Assembly: GCA_030789695.1 (NCBI GenBank)
Contig: CM061141.1
Span: 279,689,871 to 279,753,870, forward strand
Reading direction: 5' to 3'
Source of the DNA: Scilla litardierei
Lineage: Eukaryota; Streptophyta; Magnoliopsida; Asparagales; Asparagaceae
Length of the DNA: 64,000 bases
A program made the position numbers and the translations under genes. Below the pieces are notes generated by a model. It made no database searches. It saw nothing but the letters and a program-made list of their open reading frames with translations, and was not told the DNA's origin. Below are positions 21,705-32,190 of the stretch, one piece after another; the stretch's first letter is position 1; each line of letters begins with the position of its first letter.

Positions 21705-22076
21705 CCCTAGGTTTGCTATAGACCGGCAATAGCGCGAGAGCGTGAGCTTGGTTCTACATTTAGTTGCAACTAGTTCACCTGAATTTCAAGTCTAGCAATT
21801 GTGAAACCTACGAATCACAATGACGAGATACGTTTTGCAGCGGGGATTCCCTATCCCTAGGCGTTTTTATTAATTTGATATTTTCTTTATACAATTGAAC
21901 GACTGTGTCCGCTTTATTACGAAAATTTCTCGACTGGTCTTATAGCCAGGTGAATTGAAGAAGACACTGTCATTTGCTCTCCTCGTGTTCAATACCCGCT
22001 CGCCGCTACACTGTGCGCTTGCGGTAAGACTAGCGAGTCTCGTCTCGGGTGTGTATCCGGGGCACGATCAAGTTTT

Positions 22077-22094
22077 TGGCACCGTTGCCAGGGA
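22077..22094 (+). promoter_or_regulatory. Primer binding site of element D
   Basis: TGGCACCGTTGCCAGGGA, six bases after the 5' LTR; an Athila-type primer site differing from the B copy at two positions. Confidence 0.78.
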
Positions 22095-22211
22095 GGCGAT
22101 AGTGTTTAATTCTACCTACCTAGCTATTTTTCTTTTTGTTTTATTATTTCTATTTTTTATTTTACCCTTCCTTTGTGCTAATTATTTCTTTGAAACTCTG
22201 TTTTTCCTTGC

Positions 22212-24182
22212 ATGTACACGAGATCCATAGCGGACCCCGAAGAAATACTATACGACCCGAAGATCGAACGTACATTGAGGAGGATCAGAGCGGAGAGGAG
22301 ACTCGACACGGAAGGGAATTTTATGACCCATCCTGAGATTGCCGAAGAATTGGCGGCACAAATGGCGAGGATCATTTTCATTAGAGATAGGCTTCGGCCT
22401 AAGCCTTCCTCCACGACCTCGTCCATAGCTATGCCGGAGTTGGTGGCCGACAAAAATTTCGAGTTGAAGACTGGATTGGTAGTTCTGATGCAGCAAGACC
22501 CTTTTCATGGGAATTCCCATGAAAACCCTCATTACCACATCCAGCTCTTTTTATCAAAATATGCCACCTTCCAAATGTCGGGCGTCTCCATAGATGCTAT
22601 CAGACTGTGCCTCTTCCCCTTCACACTCAAGGACAAGGCCTTATATTGGTTGAGGATGCAGGCTGATGGAATCTTCACCACTTGGGATGAATTGGTGAGT
22701 GCCTTCGTCGACAAATTTTATCCGCCCTCCAAGACGGTGAAGATAAGAAGTGCTCTCATGTCCTTCAAGCAAGGACCTCGGGAGACTCTATATGAGGCGT
22801 GGGAGCACTTCAAGGACTTGCAGCATCAATGCCCCCATCACAGCATAGAGGATTGGGAGCTTGTCCACAGTTTCTACAATGGACTCCAACCGGGCACAAA
22901 ACAGATTATTGATGCTACCGCCAACGGAGCCATTTTGTCAAAGACCCTCGATGAAGCTACGGCCTTGCTAGAGGAGATGGCCTCCAACAACCAACAGTGG
23001 GGCGACGAGAGAGGACATTCTTCGTCCTCCTTGAAGCCCACAAGTATTTATGAGGCCAAGGCCGTGGCTGAGCTTGCTAGAAAATTTGACTCTCTCCACA
23101 AGGTAGTGGAGAGATTGGAGAAATACATTACCGAGCCACATGGAGCTCCTTCTACACCCGCACCGACAAACCATATGAGTGATTGGCAAGACCAATCCCA
23201 AGCCATGTATGTAGGAGGAGAGCATGGAGAAGGAGCTTTGGAGCAAATTCAATATGTTGCGGGGAATTTCGGATATTGGGCCAACCCGACCGCTAGAAAC
23301 CATCCGGGTTTTTCCTATGCTAATAATGATGTTTCCTTGAATCCCCCGCCACAACAACCTTCTCAAGCTCGGGGTCCACCACCACAACCGAATTATCAAC
23401 CAAGGGAGCCACCGCAACAAAACTTCCCACCTATGCAACAAGTGGGACCTTATAGGCCACCCGGGTATAATCTAGGTTGGAGAAATCCCAACCCTCCGCA
23501 AACTCAACCATGTTCGGATTTTGAAGCTAAGGTTGAGGAGTTTATGGTGGAGCAGAGAAAGATTAACGCCACGTTGAAGGCGGGACAAGATTCTCTTACC
23601 ACCGTCATCGCTCAAATTGGGGAGCAACTTGCGTTGCTCAATAGAAACAACCAACAATTGCCGGTACAACCCGAGCCAAATCCACGGGGCACATCCGGCC
23701 ATATCAACGTGGTTGTTGCGGTTACGACAAGGGGTAGGAAGGATACCACTCCCGTCATGACTCAAGTCAAGGAACCCATGGTGGAGATTCTAGAAGAGTG
23801 CGAGCCGGCAATTGAGGTGGAAAAGGAGAGGGAGTCGCAAGAAGGAGCAAAATCTAGAGTGGAGGAACCTATAGATGAGCGCCGATTCATGCCACCGGTG
23901 CCTTTCCCTCAACGGCTAGCTAGAGCCAAGATCGAGAAGAGGCTAGCCAAGTTTCTCGAATACTTGAGAGGGGTGAGCCTCAATATCCCTTTCCTTGATG
24001 CCATAGTGGAAATCCCATCCTACACGAAGTTCTTAAAGGACTTGATTACGGGAAGGAAAAGGAAAGAGAAGATCATGCTCGCGGAACAACGAACTTGGTT
24101 CACTAGGAAGGAAAAGGAGCCCGCCAAATTTAAAGATCACGGGAGTTTCCGGATTCCTTGCACACTCGGAGGCGTCCCCTAA
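22212..24182 (+). CDS. gag polyprotein of element D (Athila type)
   Basis: 656 residues from ATG 22212 to TAA 24180. The gag core lies at about residues 90-260: MQQDPFHGNSHENPHYHIQL, then FPFTLKDKALYWLRM and FVDKFYPPSKT, a match to the plant retrotransposon gag family. The middle is rich in Pro and Gln (residues about 380-430), and no CCHC zinc knuckle is visible, as is usual for Athila gag. The final TAA sits in a conserved phrase (RIPCTLGGVP then QKALVDLGAS) where Athila gag normally runs on into protease, so the stop is probably a point mutation, although it leaves gag itself intact. Part of an element with deleted pol, so it could act only for other copies. Confidence 0.8.
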   Translation: MYTRSIADPEEILYDPKIERTLRRIRAERRLDTEGNFMTHPEIAEELAAQMARIIFIRDRLRPKPSSTTSSIAMPELVADKNFELKTGLVVLMQQDPFHGNSHENPHYHIQLFLSKYATFQMSGVSIDAIRLCLFPFTLKDKALYWLRMQADGIFTTWDELVSAFVDKFYPPSKTVKIRSALMSFKQGPRETLYEAWEHFKDLQHQCPHHSIEDWELVHSFYNGLQPGTKQIIDATANGAILSKTLDEATALLEEMASNNQQWGDERGHSSSSLKPTSIYEAKAVAELARKFDSLHKVVERLEKYITEPHGAPSTPAPTNHMSDWQDQSQAMYVGGEHGEGALEQIQYVAGNFGYWANPTARNHPGFSYANNDVSLNPPPQQPSQARGPPPQPNYQPREPPQQNFPPMQQVGPYRPPGYNLGWRNPNPPQTQPCSDFEAKVEEFMVEQRKINATLKAGQDSLTTVIAQIGEQLALLNRNNQQLPVQPEPNPRGTSGHINVVVAVTTRGRKDTTPVMTQVKEPMVEILEECEPAIEVEKERESQEGAKSRVEEPIDERRFMPPVPFPQRLARAKIEKRLAKFLEYLRGVSLNIPFLDAIVEIPSYTKFLKDLITGRKRKEKIMLAEQRTWFTRKEKEPAKFKDHGSFRIPCTLGGVP

Positions 24183-24980
24183 CAAAAAGCATTGGTAGAT
24201 TTGGGCGCTAGTGTGAGCCTCATGCCTCTCACCATGTTCCAGAAGTTGAACACCGGCACCGATTTAAAGCCGACCGACATGAGGATTCAACTCGCGGACG
24301 GTCGGATCACTAGGCCGGTTGGGATCGCAGAGAACATCCCACTCCAAGTTCCGGGAGGCATATGCTTGCCTTGTGATTTTGTGATCATGTATGTCAAGGA
24401 GGAGGGTGACACATCGCTCATACTTGGACGCCCATTCCTCGCCACCGCCGGTGTAATCGTTGATGTGCAGGAAGGGACTCTTACCTTGAATGTCGGCAAC
24501 ATTGAAGTCGAGCTCCATATACCAAAGGCTATGAAGCACATGCCATACCATGAGGAGCTAGATTATGTGGACCTCCTTGACGAGGTCATTGAAGAGGCTA
24601 TCCCCCACTCCATCGGTGCACTCCACGATGATGGCTTTGAAGAAAGCCAAGATTTGAGCGAAGAAGAGACATTGGAGGACTCTCCCAATAGCTCCACGAC
24701 GAATGAGGATGGATACGCTGATGTTGCGAGAATACGAGAGCTTTGCAAGCTCTCGACATTGAAGAATCCGAAGAAAGCTCCACCGATTCGAAGATCTGTG
24801 TCACCGGCGAAGTCAAAGACCGGAACAAGCTCAAGCTTGGGGGAGCCATCTCCCAACATTGCCCATGATGAAGGGGTGCTGAGGAAGGCCACACACCACC
24901 ACGATCCAAATCTGAGCGGTCTTCCCGGCAAATTCGACGGGTGCATCTCATACGCACCCAACATCCCTACGCTAATTTGA
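24183..24980 (+). pseudogene. Element D protease fused to the C-terminal tail of pol
   Basis: In frame with gag after its TAA. Starts ALVDLGASVSLMPLTMF, the Athila protease active-site region (DLGAS replacing DTGAS), and contains SLILGRPFLATAGVIVD, the protease flap and second-domain region. At about 24560-24610 it passes straight into [18 protein letters not shown], which in element B lies after the integrase. The rest matches B's tail to SYAPNIP. All of RT, RNase H and integrase is therefore missing between protease and tail, with the frame kept. No ATG of its own. TGA at 24978-24980. Confidence 0.82.
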
Positions 24981-25015
24981 AAATCCAAAGGGGTCGAGCT
25001 CAAGACCTTAAACGA

Positions 25016-25036
25016 GCGCTTGTCGAGAGGCAACCT
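25016..25036 (+). promoter_or_regulatory. Conserved post-pol motif of Athila elements (element D)
   Basis: GCGCTTGTCGAGAGGCAACC, one change from the element B copy, 36 bases after the ORF stop. Confidence 0.6.
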
Positions 25037-25305
25037 GATGGTTTTTGCATTATTTTTATTTTGATTTTTATTTTTGTTTTAGACTTGCTAGTGTTTTGAG
25101 TCAATTGCCTACAAAAATAGTGACAACGGGACTTAATTCTTATGACAGGAGAGGAGAAAAGGAGATCTCTCATATGTAGGATGACCGAGGCAAAGAAGAG
25201 CGCTCCAGGAATGCGCTCGAGGCTTAGGAAGAGGAAGAAACCAACTGGAGGAAGAAAAACATAGAGTAGAACGAGAACGTAACCCCAAAGCAGAAAACAG
25301 CACGC

Positions 25306-25647
25306 CACTCGGCCGAGTATCCTATGCCACTCGGTCGAGCAAAGGACCCCACTCAGCCGAGTGGGGCACCAACCAGGGAAGTTTGCGGAACCAACTCTCT
25401 GTCTTTTTTGTGCATTTCAGTATTAACTGCCACTCGACCGAGTACATTTAGTCACTCGGCCGAGTGAAACAGATACCCTCCTAGCCTTAAAAAGTTGCCG
25501 AGTGGCAGTGCCACTCGGCCAAACGGAGTTTCCCCCTTCGACCGAGTGAAGCAAATCCACTCGACCGAGTCGTAAGTGGGAACGAGACCTTTTCAAAAAA
25601 AATTTCGTTTACGCACTCGGTCGAGTGACATTGTCACTCGGCCGAGT
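25306..25647. repeat. Internal CACTCGGCCGAGTG palindrome array (element D)
   Basis: Perfect copies near 25306, 25454 and 25635 and many one-base variants (CACTCGACCGAGT and similar). Lies directly upstream of an internal TATA box, exactly as in element B. Confidence 0.75.
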
Positions 25648-25656
25648 CGTAACAAT

Positions 25657-25669
25657 TTATATATAAGCG
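25657..25669 (+). promoter_or_regulatory. Internal TATA box before the env-position ORF (element D)
   Basis: TTTATATATAAGC, 10 bases after a perfect ACTCGGCCGAGT palindrome with CGTAAC between. This block is nearly identical to element B's although the two elements differ widely elsewhere. A GC-rich leader follows. Confidence 0.65.
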
Positions 25670-25915
25670 GAGAGGCGGGCGTGATTTTCTAAAACCCAAA
25701 TTCCCCCATTCGGTCGCCCGAGCCCTCGTCTCTTCGCCTCCCTCACCCGCTGCTTCGCACCCCCACGCCCAAATCAGCTCGACCCCGCTGGCGATCACCG
25801 ATCTCACCTCGCCGGCGGCCGGCCGAGCCTCCACCTCACCGGCGCCGGCCTCCACCGCCCCCTATCGCCTCGGTTTGCCCCAAAACCCCGTTTTTCTCCC
25901 CATTTTTCTTGATCC

Positions 25916-26025
25916 GTAGACCCGTTGAGCCCATAACCCAAATTAATTCCTATATCTATCTATTATACCCCATCTCCCCCATGTATTTTGAATATCATCC
26001 ACTGATATCATTATTTGATTTGCAG
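25916..26025 (+). other. Putative 110-bp intron in the 5' leader of the env-position ORF (element D)
   Basis: Donor GATCC|GTAGACC, AT-rich interior, acceptor TTTGATTTGCAG|GCT. Same length and ends as in element B. Lies between the internal TATA box and the ORF start. Confidence 0.55.
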
Positions 26026-26195
26026 GCTATCTTGGGGGAGCTTAGGGGAGCTTCTGGACGCGCTTTTGGCTTCGCGGAGGCGGCGTTCTTCGCACGCACT
26101 TGCTGATTTGCTCTCACGGCGTGTTTGGGTACACTCGTTCCATTCTTTTTAGCACACCGCATATTACTCTTGTTGGGTGAGCACTCGCAGCACAC

Positions 26196-27540
26196 ATGCC
26201 GTCCCGCCTACACTAGGCCACGCACACGGGGATCCGCCCCCAAGCGGAGGCGGACCGATGACCCCGGTCCCTCTCACGCTAGGGAGGACTCCTCTCCACC
26301 TAGCCCACCACCGCCACCACCACCCACACAGCCGATTCCTGCCGACCCTGTCCCCACACCCGCTCCCGCCGTCGGGCCGCTGGGGATCACGTTCAGAAAC
26401 GACGCACAGCGCGTCTGATTTGAGCGTATTGCCCAGCGCTCGATAGTGCCCTCTAGGTTCGCACACTTAGCAGACCTTAACCGCCTAGGGGTACTAGAGG
26501 GGCTTCTCACATTTTACGACAACGTGGGATGGCGTGATTTTCTTGCTGTGTCGGCGGATACTTATATCCGTCTGACACTAGAGGTCCTGAGCTCGATTGA
26601 CCGGACCCCTGGAGGATGCACATTTCGCCTGATGGATCGAGAGTGCAAGGTCACTCTCGACATGCTTCGTGCATTCTTCCAGTGGCCCGCTGTCCCTGTC
26701 CCTGACCGTGCCTACGCGCCCACGCACATCCCACCACCGTCGTTTGACACTTCCACCTTTTGGACATGGATCACAGGATCCCATCTTGGCTTTGACCTTA
26801 GTAGGGCCAAGGCCTCAGCCATCCTGCACCCCTGCCTCCGCATTACCCAGCGCCTCATGGCGACCACTTTCTTAACGAGGTACGAGCCTGGGACGATGTC
26901 TACGCCTGAGCTCTACATGCTCTACGTGATGACTCGCCCTAGAGTTCTGCATAGGGGTATCGACGACCTGGTCCCCGCCGTTGAGATTGATATCGCTAGT
27001 TGGTTTTTGGACCGCATCATCATTTCGGTGGGCGCTCGCTCACCTATTTGCTGCGGCGGTCTGATCATGCTTCTAGCCCTTATGACCGGCGTGGACCTAC
27101 CTGACGACCTTCGACGAGCCCCGGGCCCCACTGCACTTTCGATAGACGTTATGGCCCGGATGAAGATGCTTCGTCCCCACAGCCAGTGGCACTGGGTATG
27201 GTTGCACGGTCCCTTTAGTGCCGATTACATGGTTCTCCCTAGCCCCGCTCGGACACATATAGGACCGGCACACAGGGACTGGCTTCCGGCGATGGATCTC
27301 CTGATCCCTGCCGCCTACGTGCTAGACGCCGAGGGAGCTGAGCAGGCACCCCCTGCACCCGTCGACCCCGTGATCCCTCAGCCTGAGCCTGCACTGTCTG
27401 CACCTCCCGGCACCTCTGTCCACACTTCTGTCTGTGTCAGGAGTACCCTTGCTGAGCCGTCCACCACATCTACCCCCACCCCCACCACTGCTGCGCTTAT
27501 CTCGGTTGAGCCTATTTCCTCACTCCTTTCCGAGCATCCA
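26196..27540 (+). pseudogene. Env-position ORF of element D, 5' part
   Basis: Homologous start ATG at 26196, but the frame is broken within a few codons (TAG). The main frame then reads PRTRGSAPKRRRTDD, Pro-rich spacer, GPLGITFRNDAQRV, a TGA at 26416-26418 in place of the Val codon of B, then FERIAQRSIVPSRFAHLADL and the rest of the ATHILA ORF-1-like core to ISSLLSEHP, where element E cuts it at 27540. It continues at 41652 as PPTILESGE. Same protein as 7086-9290. Confidence 0.75.
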
Positions 27541-28130
27541 TGTCACGACCCGCTTCCCAAAAATATGGAGGCGAAGCGTGAGAAGGTCCGCTCAGACTTG
27601 AAGCTGCAAGCTGCAAGTCCGATAAGCGTCAATCAACTTAAAAACTGCAGGTCCTTGCAACGCGAAACGAAACAAGATAATAATGATGAAATGAGACAAA
27701 AGAGACATCTCAGAATATCCATAAAATAAGTTTCAACATCACAAAAAAAGCCATCAGGCTAAAAATAAAGAGAGTCTAAAGGCCCAAACATGGCCAACAA
27801 AAGTACAAGGTACAAACCAAAGGTGCCTCGCACCGACAACTAACAACAAACCTAAAACAAAAGAAAGCTCAGCAAAGTCACCAAGAAAGATCACTGATGT
27901 CCACAAAACTCCTCCTGGGCAGACATGGACTCAGGCTCAGCGTCAGCAACAATCACGTACTCAGCTACGGTCACTGGCTCAGGGTCTAACATGTGACACC
28001 CAAAAGAGCAAGGGGCACATGTCAGCAAGTCTGCAAGAGACTTGTGCAAGGAAACTGAAAGTAGGTAAAGCAACCTAGCAGTTCTAGCATGAATGCAATG
28101 ACATGGCAGTTTAAAGTATGAGTGCAACAA

Positions 28131-28153
28131 GTAAAGTAAAGTAAAGTAAAGTA
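28131..28153 (+). repeat. GTAAA microsatellite in the E LTR
   Basis: Short AAGTA/GTAAA run; the other LTR (39357-39384) has one more unit. Confidence 0.7.
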
Positions 28154-28578
28154 CGAGCATGGCATTTAAACATGGCAAGGATGACAAGTTATACAAGTAA
28201 CACTCACTAGTACAAGACAAGTAAAGTAAGCACCTCGTGCACAGAGATTCCGCCTTCTGGCTAGAGTGGCTGATCGGGCCACTCCTAAGCTCAGGTGATC
28301 GTTTATCCCTACCCCTCCACGTGTATCGGGCATTGGATTTTGACCAACACATGAGGCCCGCTTCTGGATCACGAGCCAGGAAGTGTTTTAACATGATGGT
28401 CTAGGGGTGCACCTAGCCGGACAAGGTAGTACAAGTACAAGTATTGTAGCGTGTGCCACGAATGCAACAATCAACTGGGATGACATGTAAGATGCAATGC
28501 ATAGCAGTTAAAAGTGCGTACAGATAAGGAAAGTAAACATGACAGTTTAGTATGCATGATCAACAAGTTAAAGAGTTG

Positions 28579-28645
28579 GATCTAGCTTCGTTGTCAAGCT
28601 AGATCAATTTAGGTGACGGATCTAGTTTCGTTGTCAAACTAGATC
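28579..28645 (-). repeat. Tandem pair of constant-loop hairpins (element E 3' LTR)
   Basis: Plus strand: GATCTAGCTT CGTTGTC AAGCTAGATC (28579-28605) and, exactly 40 bp later, GATCTAGTTT CGTTGTC AAACTAGATC (28619-28645). Both have perfect 10-bp stems and the same 7-base loop; the C to T change in one arm is matched by G to A in the other. The other LTR has the identical pair at 39810-39876. Confidence 0.85.
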
Positions 28646-29827
28646 AAGTAGGCATCTAGCCAGCTATCATTTCACTGACTAGTCTCTTTTACGCTAAAAG
28701 CAAGGAAGTAGCCTAAAAACATGGCCCTACACAAGAGTTGGCAAGTTTCACTTGCCTGCAAGTACAATGTCTGAGAAACACCGTCCAAGAGAGTCCAAGT
28801 CACAAATAACCTACGTGCACAAGTCCACCGGCCTAAAGTCCATATTATTAATCTTGATTAGTGAATTTAAAACATTTAAAACACTTTAAAAACATCAATT
28901 TTAGTCTTGATTAACAGGCAATGGGTTGGGGGTCCTAAGGGTGCAAAGCGTTACCTCAACACGACGCGAAAGCTACACTGGCGTCGGGTAGCGACGCCAG
29001 GGGTGGGAATAAGAGAACGCGCTCCAAGTCCTGATTTCAATATAGATTCCTCGCTGGAAATTTCAGAGCATCAACTGGAGCGACGAGTCCATATTCCAAA
29101 GCTAGCACGTGCGACGACGGGCTACGACGTGTCGCAACGTCGTACACGGCAAATCGTCGGAGAGAAAGCACCTAGGTGGGGCCCACAGTAGTCCTAGGGG
29201 CCAATATGGGACCCACAATACCTCTGGAGAACTTGGGGGGCCCACGGTGGCAAGTGGTGCGACGGGCGCGGGGTTGCGACATTTGCTCTCGGTTGGACAC
29301 AGCCAAATGTAGGGGCTTGGCTCGGTCGGTGTGGGGGGAACGGGCTTGTGCAGCTGCGGGTGCGGTGCGGGCCTTAGTGCTCTCGGTCGGTGCGGAGGGA
29401 GCGGTCGATCGGGCACCTTGGATGCGGGGGAACAGAGCGCTGCAACGTTGCAACCGTTGCAACGTTGCGGGCTTCGGTCGGTGCGGAGATGCGGCTCGGT
29501 CAGACACAGAGCGGTGCGGGCGAACGGTGCGGGCGACAGAGCGAGGTGCGGAGCGGGCGTGATGCGGGCAGGGGCTTCGGTCTGACCGAGGGAATCTCTC
29601 GGTCGGACACGGCTTGGTGCGGGGTTGCGATGCAGCGGCTGTGCAGCGGTGCGGACGGAGCTTGGTGCGGGGGTTTCCTTCGGTCGGAGCGGGGAAAATG
29701 CGGCTGTTTCCTCGGTCGGTGCGGGGGTTGGTGTAGCAACGTTGCGACGATTCATCGCAACGTTAAATTTGGGTTTTGGAAGCGGCTAGGGTTATTTTCT
29801 TGCGAAAATAGGTCTTCCTAGAGGTTG

Positions 29828-29835
29828 TTTATATA
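29828..29835 (-). promoter_or_regulatory. TATA box of element E 3' LTR
   Basis: Sense TATATAAA in CACTATATAAACAACC, about 590 bp from the LTR start; the same at 41058-41065 in the 5' LTR. Confidence 0.6.
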
Positions 29836-30363
29836 GTGTAGATGGGTTGACTTGGTCTAGGGCTAATCCTAATGGGATTAGGAGTTTAAAATAATTTAAA
29901 ATTCAAATCTCCCCATCTCCAACTCACCCAAGGCTAGGGTGCGGCCCAAATGAGCTGGAAATTGGCTCAAAAATTATTTAAAACGTTTGAAACTCAAATA
30001 AATTTTATTTGGTCGAAAATAATTTAAAACCTAATTATTTAAAATATTTTAAACATTGCTAAAAATATAAAAGTGTTCAAATAAACTCCAAAAATTATAA
30101 AATAAATATCGTGGTGATCGTGATGACGAAAGGAAGCTAACTAAGAAGACGGATCTCAATTTAGACGTCGGACGACGAAACTAAAAATAGAAACGTCTCC
30201 CGTCAAAAGTGAGAATCGCAACGTCTCATCGAATAAGATTAAATTGTGGGAAAACGACTCGAGAACGTCGTCCCAAATTAGTGCCACAATTTACTACTCT
30301 TAGAGACGTTCACAACAGCATATCACACTAAAGTGTTCACAAACAAACAAAGTCTAAAATAAA

Positions 30364-30387
30364 CACGTGCACGGTCAAAAGCACGTG
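30364..30387. promoter_or_regulatory. Twin G-boxes in U3 of element E 3' LTR
   Basis: Two CACGTG sites 18 bp apart, each extended to CACGTGCAC. CACGTG is the core site of plant bZIP and bHLH factors. The 5' LTR has both at 41594-41599 and 41612-41617. Confidence 0.5.
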
Positions 30388-30421
30388 CACGAACAACGTA
30401 CAACGAAAAGTGGTCGTTACA

Positions 30422-30432
30422 TCCTCCCCACC
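30422..30432 (-). promoter_or_regulatory. Polypurine tract of element E
   Basis: Sense GGTGGGGAGGA immediately before TGTAACGACC. The upstream bases (GGACGGACTTTATTCTAA in sense) match the conserved context found before the 3' LTR of Tekay-like gypsy elements. Confidence 0.75.
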
Positions 30433-31449
30433 TTAGAATAAAGTCCGTCCTCGGACTTTCTAATATAGCTAGTCGCTCTAGTAACTACCTCAATCAAGTC
30501 ATTATAATTCAAAACAGGTATAGTCATTACAAGTGCTCATATATGCACTAGGTAGTCAAACATTAACACTACCAACATGTGTGTATATATATATATATAT
30601 ATATTCACGTATGTCATACACTTTTACCTATTATGGTCAGTCAATTTCATACATGTATTTCAATCATATACATATACGTACATCCCTTATATAACTACTA
30701 CTTACCTAACCACAAAACAATATTTCAGATACTCATATAAGTATGGTCTCACACTTAGCAAATACAATCATTGCTCTACGTATAGATAGCTACCTATGCA
30801 CAAACAACATGGGTGTACTACCCTCTAATACTTCCTAGTATGCATCCAATACTAAGCACATCATCATAAGTAGTCACACCATACCATTATTAAGTCAAGT
30901 TTTACTATATCTAATATGCATTCACCACTACTATAGTTTCACAATATATATAGTCATTCAAATGCATGCAAATAGTTCACCACGTATTCACATCACATAC
31001 GGTCCTATAACTGTATTTACGACACGCCACATATATCATAGTCACCAATACCTATAACTAAGCACATACTTACCCGTGCATGGTGCACACCCATACATGC
31101 TAACATTTCATTTACATACACCAATCATACCATCATATATCCAGTACATCTACACACCTAGTTTAGCTAGTACACATACGTTCACACAGGCAAGTCCTTA
31201 GTAAATAGTTATACCTCAAGACCAACGCCTATAACTATATACTGGTATAGCGACTCACAATCTTGTGTGTAGCACAACCAGGCACAAACACTCCTATCAC
31301 TATACATACATCAAACATTGCTATATTCAAACTACAAACATACATTCAATATACTTAGAGTATACCCACTCAAGCTTGAGTGAGACTCAATACACATATC
31401 AGAATATTCTACATACGTAACACTGCATTTATACTTATACCAATACCAC

Positions 31450-31494
<45 letters not shown>

Positions 31495-32189
31495 TACCAA
31501 TATAACCATATACATACCATAAGTCAATCACACCTAAATATTAGTCAGGTAATACTCACATAGTTCAATCACTCTATATACCATAATAATAATACAGACA
31601 TCAGCACACGTATAATTATAATACACTCCCTAATACATACGCATTCATCGTATAGTCACGCACATGTAACATATATATTCACACCATAGTCTACTACCTA
31701 TAATTACTATGCCAACACCTATTCATACATAATTAAGATGTGCAATAGTCGTGTATTCCTCACGGTATACACGCATACAACATCCCGTAAAAGCAAGCAG
31801 TACCAATCAAAATTATATCCCTATTACCATATGTATATCACCTATATACTCATGCAACAAAACATAACTACTTACGTCTAAGCACAATACATATCTACCT
31901 ACGAGCACATACTCACACGTACTAATATATGGGTCACTCAATAGGCCTACTCACTTAACTATACGTACACCTATTATTATCACACCTAGCATACACATAG
32001 CTTTACCAATCATTTTATTTCAACCATTACAAGTATCTCTAACTACACACACTCCATTAGATATTCCAACACTAACTTTTATATACACAGGCATCCCTAT
32101 TATGGTATAGCTAACCACACACAAATCTATAAACACTAACACACAAACAACCTCATAATATCACGAGTAACTCCGAGTATATATTACGA
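30433..32189 (-). other. Non-coding interior of element E, 3' half
   Basis: About 1.75 kb of AT-rich sequence with no supportable ORF. On the plus strand it is strikingly poor in G and full of ATA, TAC, CAC and CAT triplets. TA microsatellites at about 30584-30602 and 31454-31491. Confidence 0.6.
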
Positions 32190-32190
32190 G

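Larger units (their letters stand above)
20275..22070 (+). repeat. Element D 5' LTR
   Basis: Begins TGATCACTCC, ends GGGGCACGATCA, and is followed by the PBS. Palindrome array 20564-20932, TATA-like box 21018-21024, five-hairpin array 21415-21704, in the same order as element B. The terminal 100 bases contain the AAGCGCACAG-type motif shared by Athila LTR ends. Confidence 0.92.
27541..30421 (-). repeat. Element E 3' LTR
   Basis: 2881 bp, aligned with 38767-41651 at an estimated 97-98 percent. In sense it starts TGTAACGACCACTTTTCG, then twin CACGTG boxes (30382, 30364), TATA box (29828-29835), a G-rich (plus strand) TCGGTCGGTGCGGGG section, a hairpin pair (28579-28645) and a GTAAA microsatellite, and ends GGGTCGTGACA. 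Confidence 0.88.

Noticed and set aside
29102..29755. Minus-strand ORF of 217 codons in the E 3' LTR and its 210-codon counterpart at 40403-41035
   Set aside because: Both come from a G-rich repetitive section (TCGGTCGGTGCGGGG). The frame is not kept between the two LTR copies and the peptides are Pro/Arg/Thr-rich without a domain.
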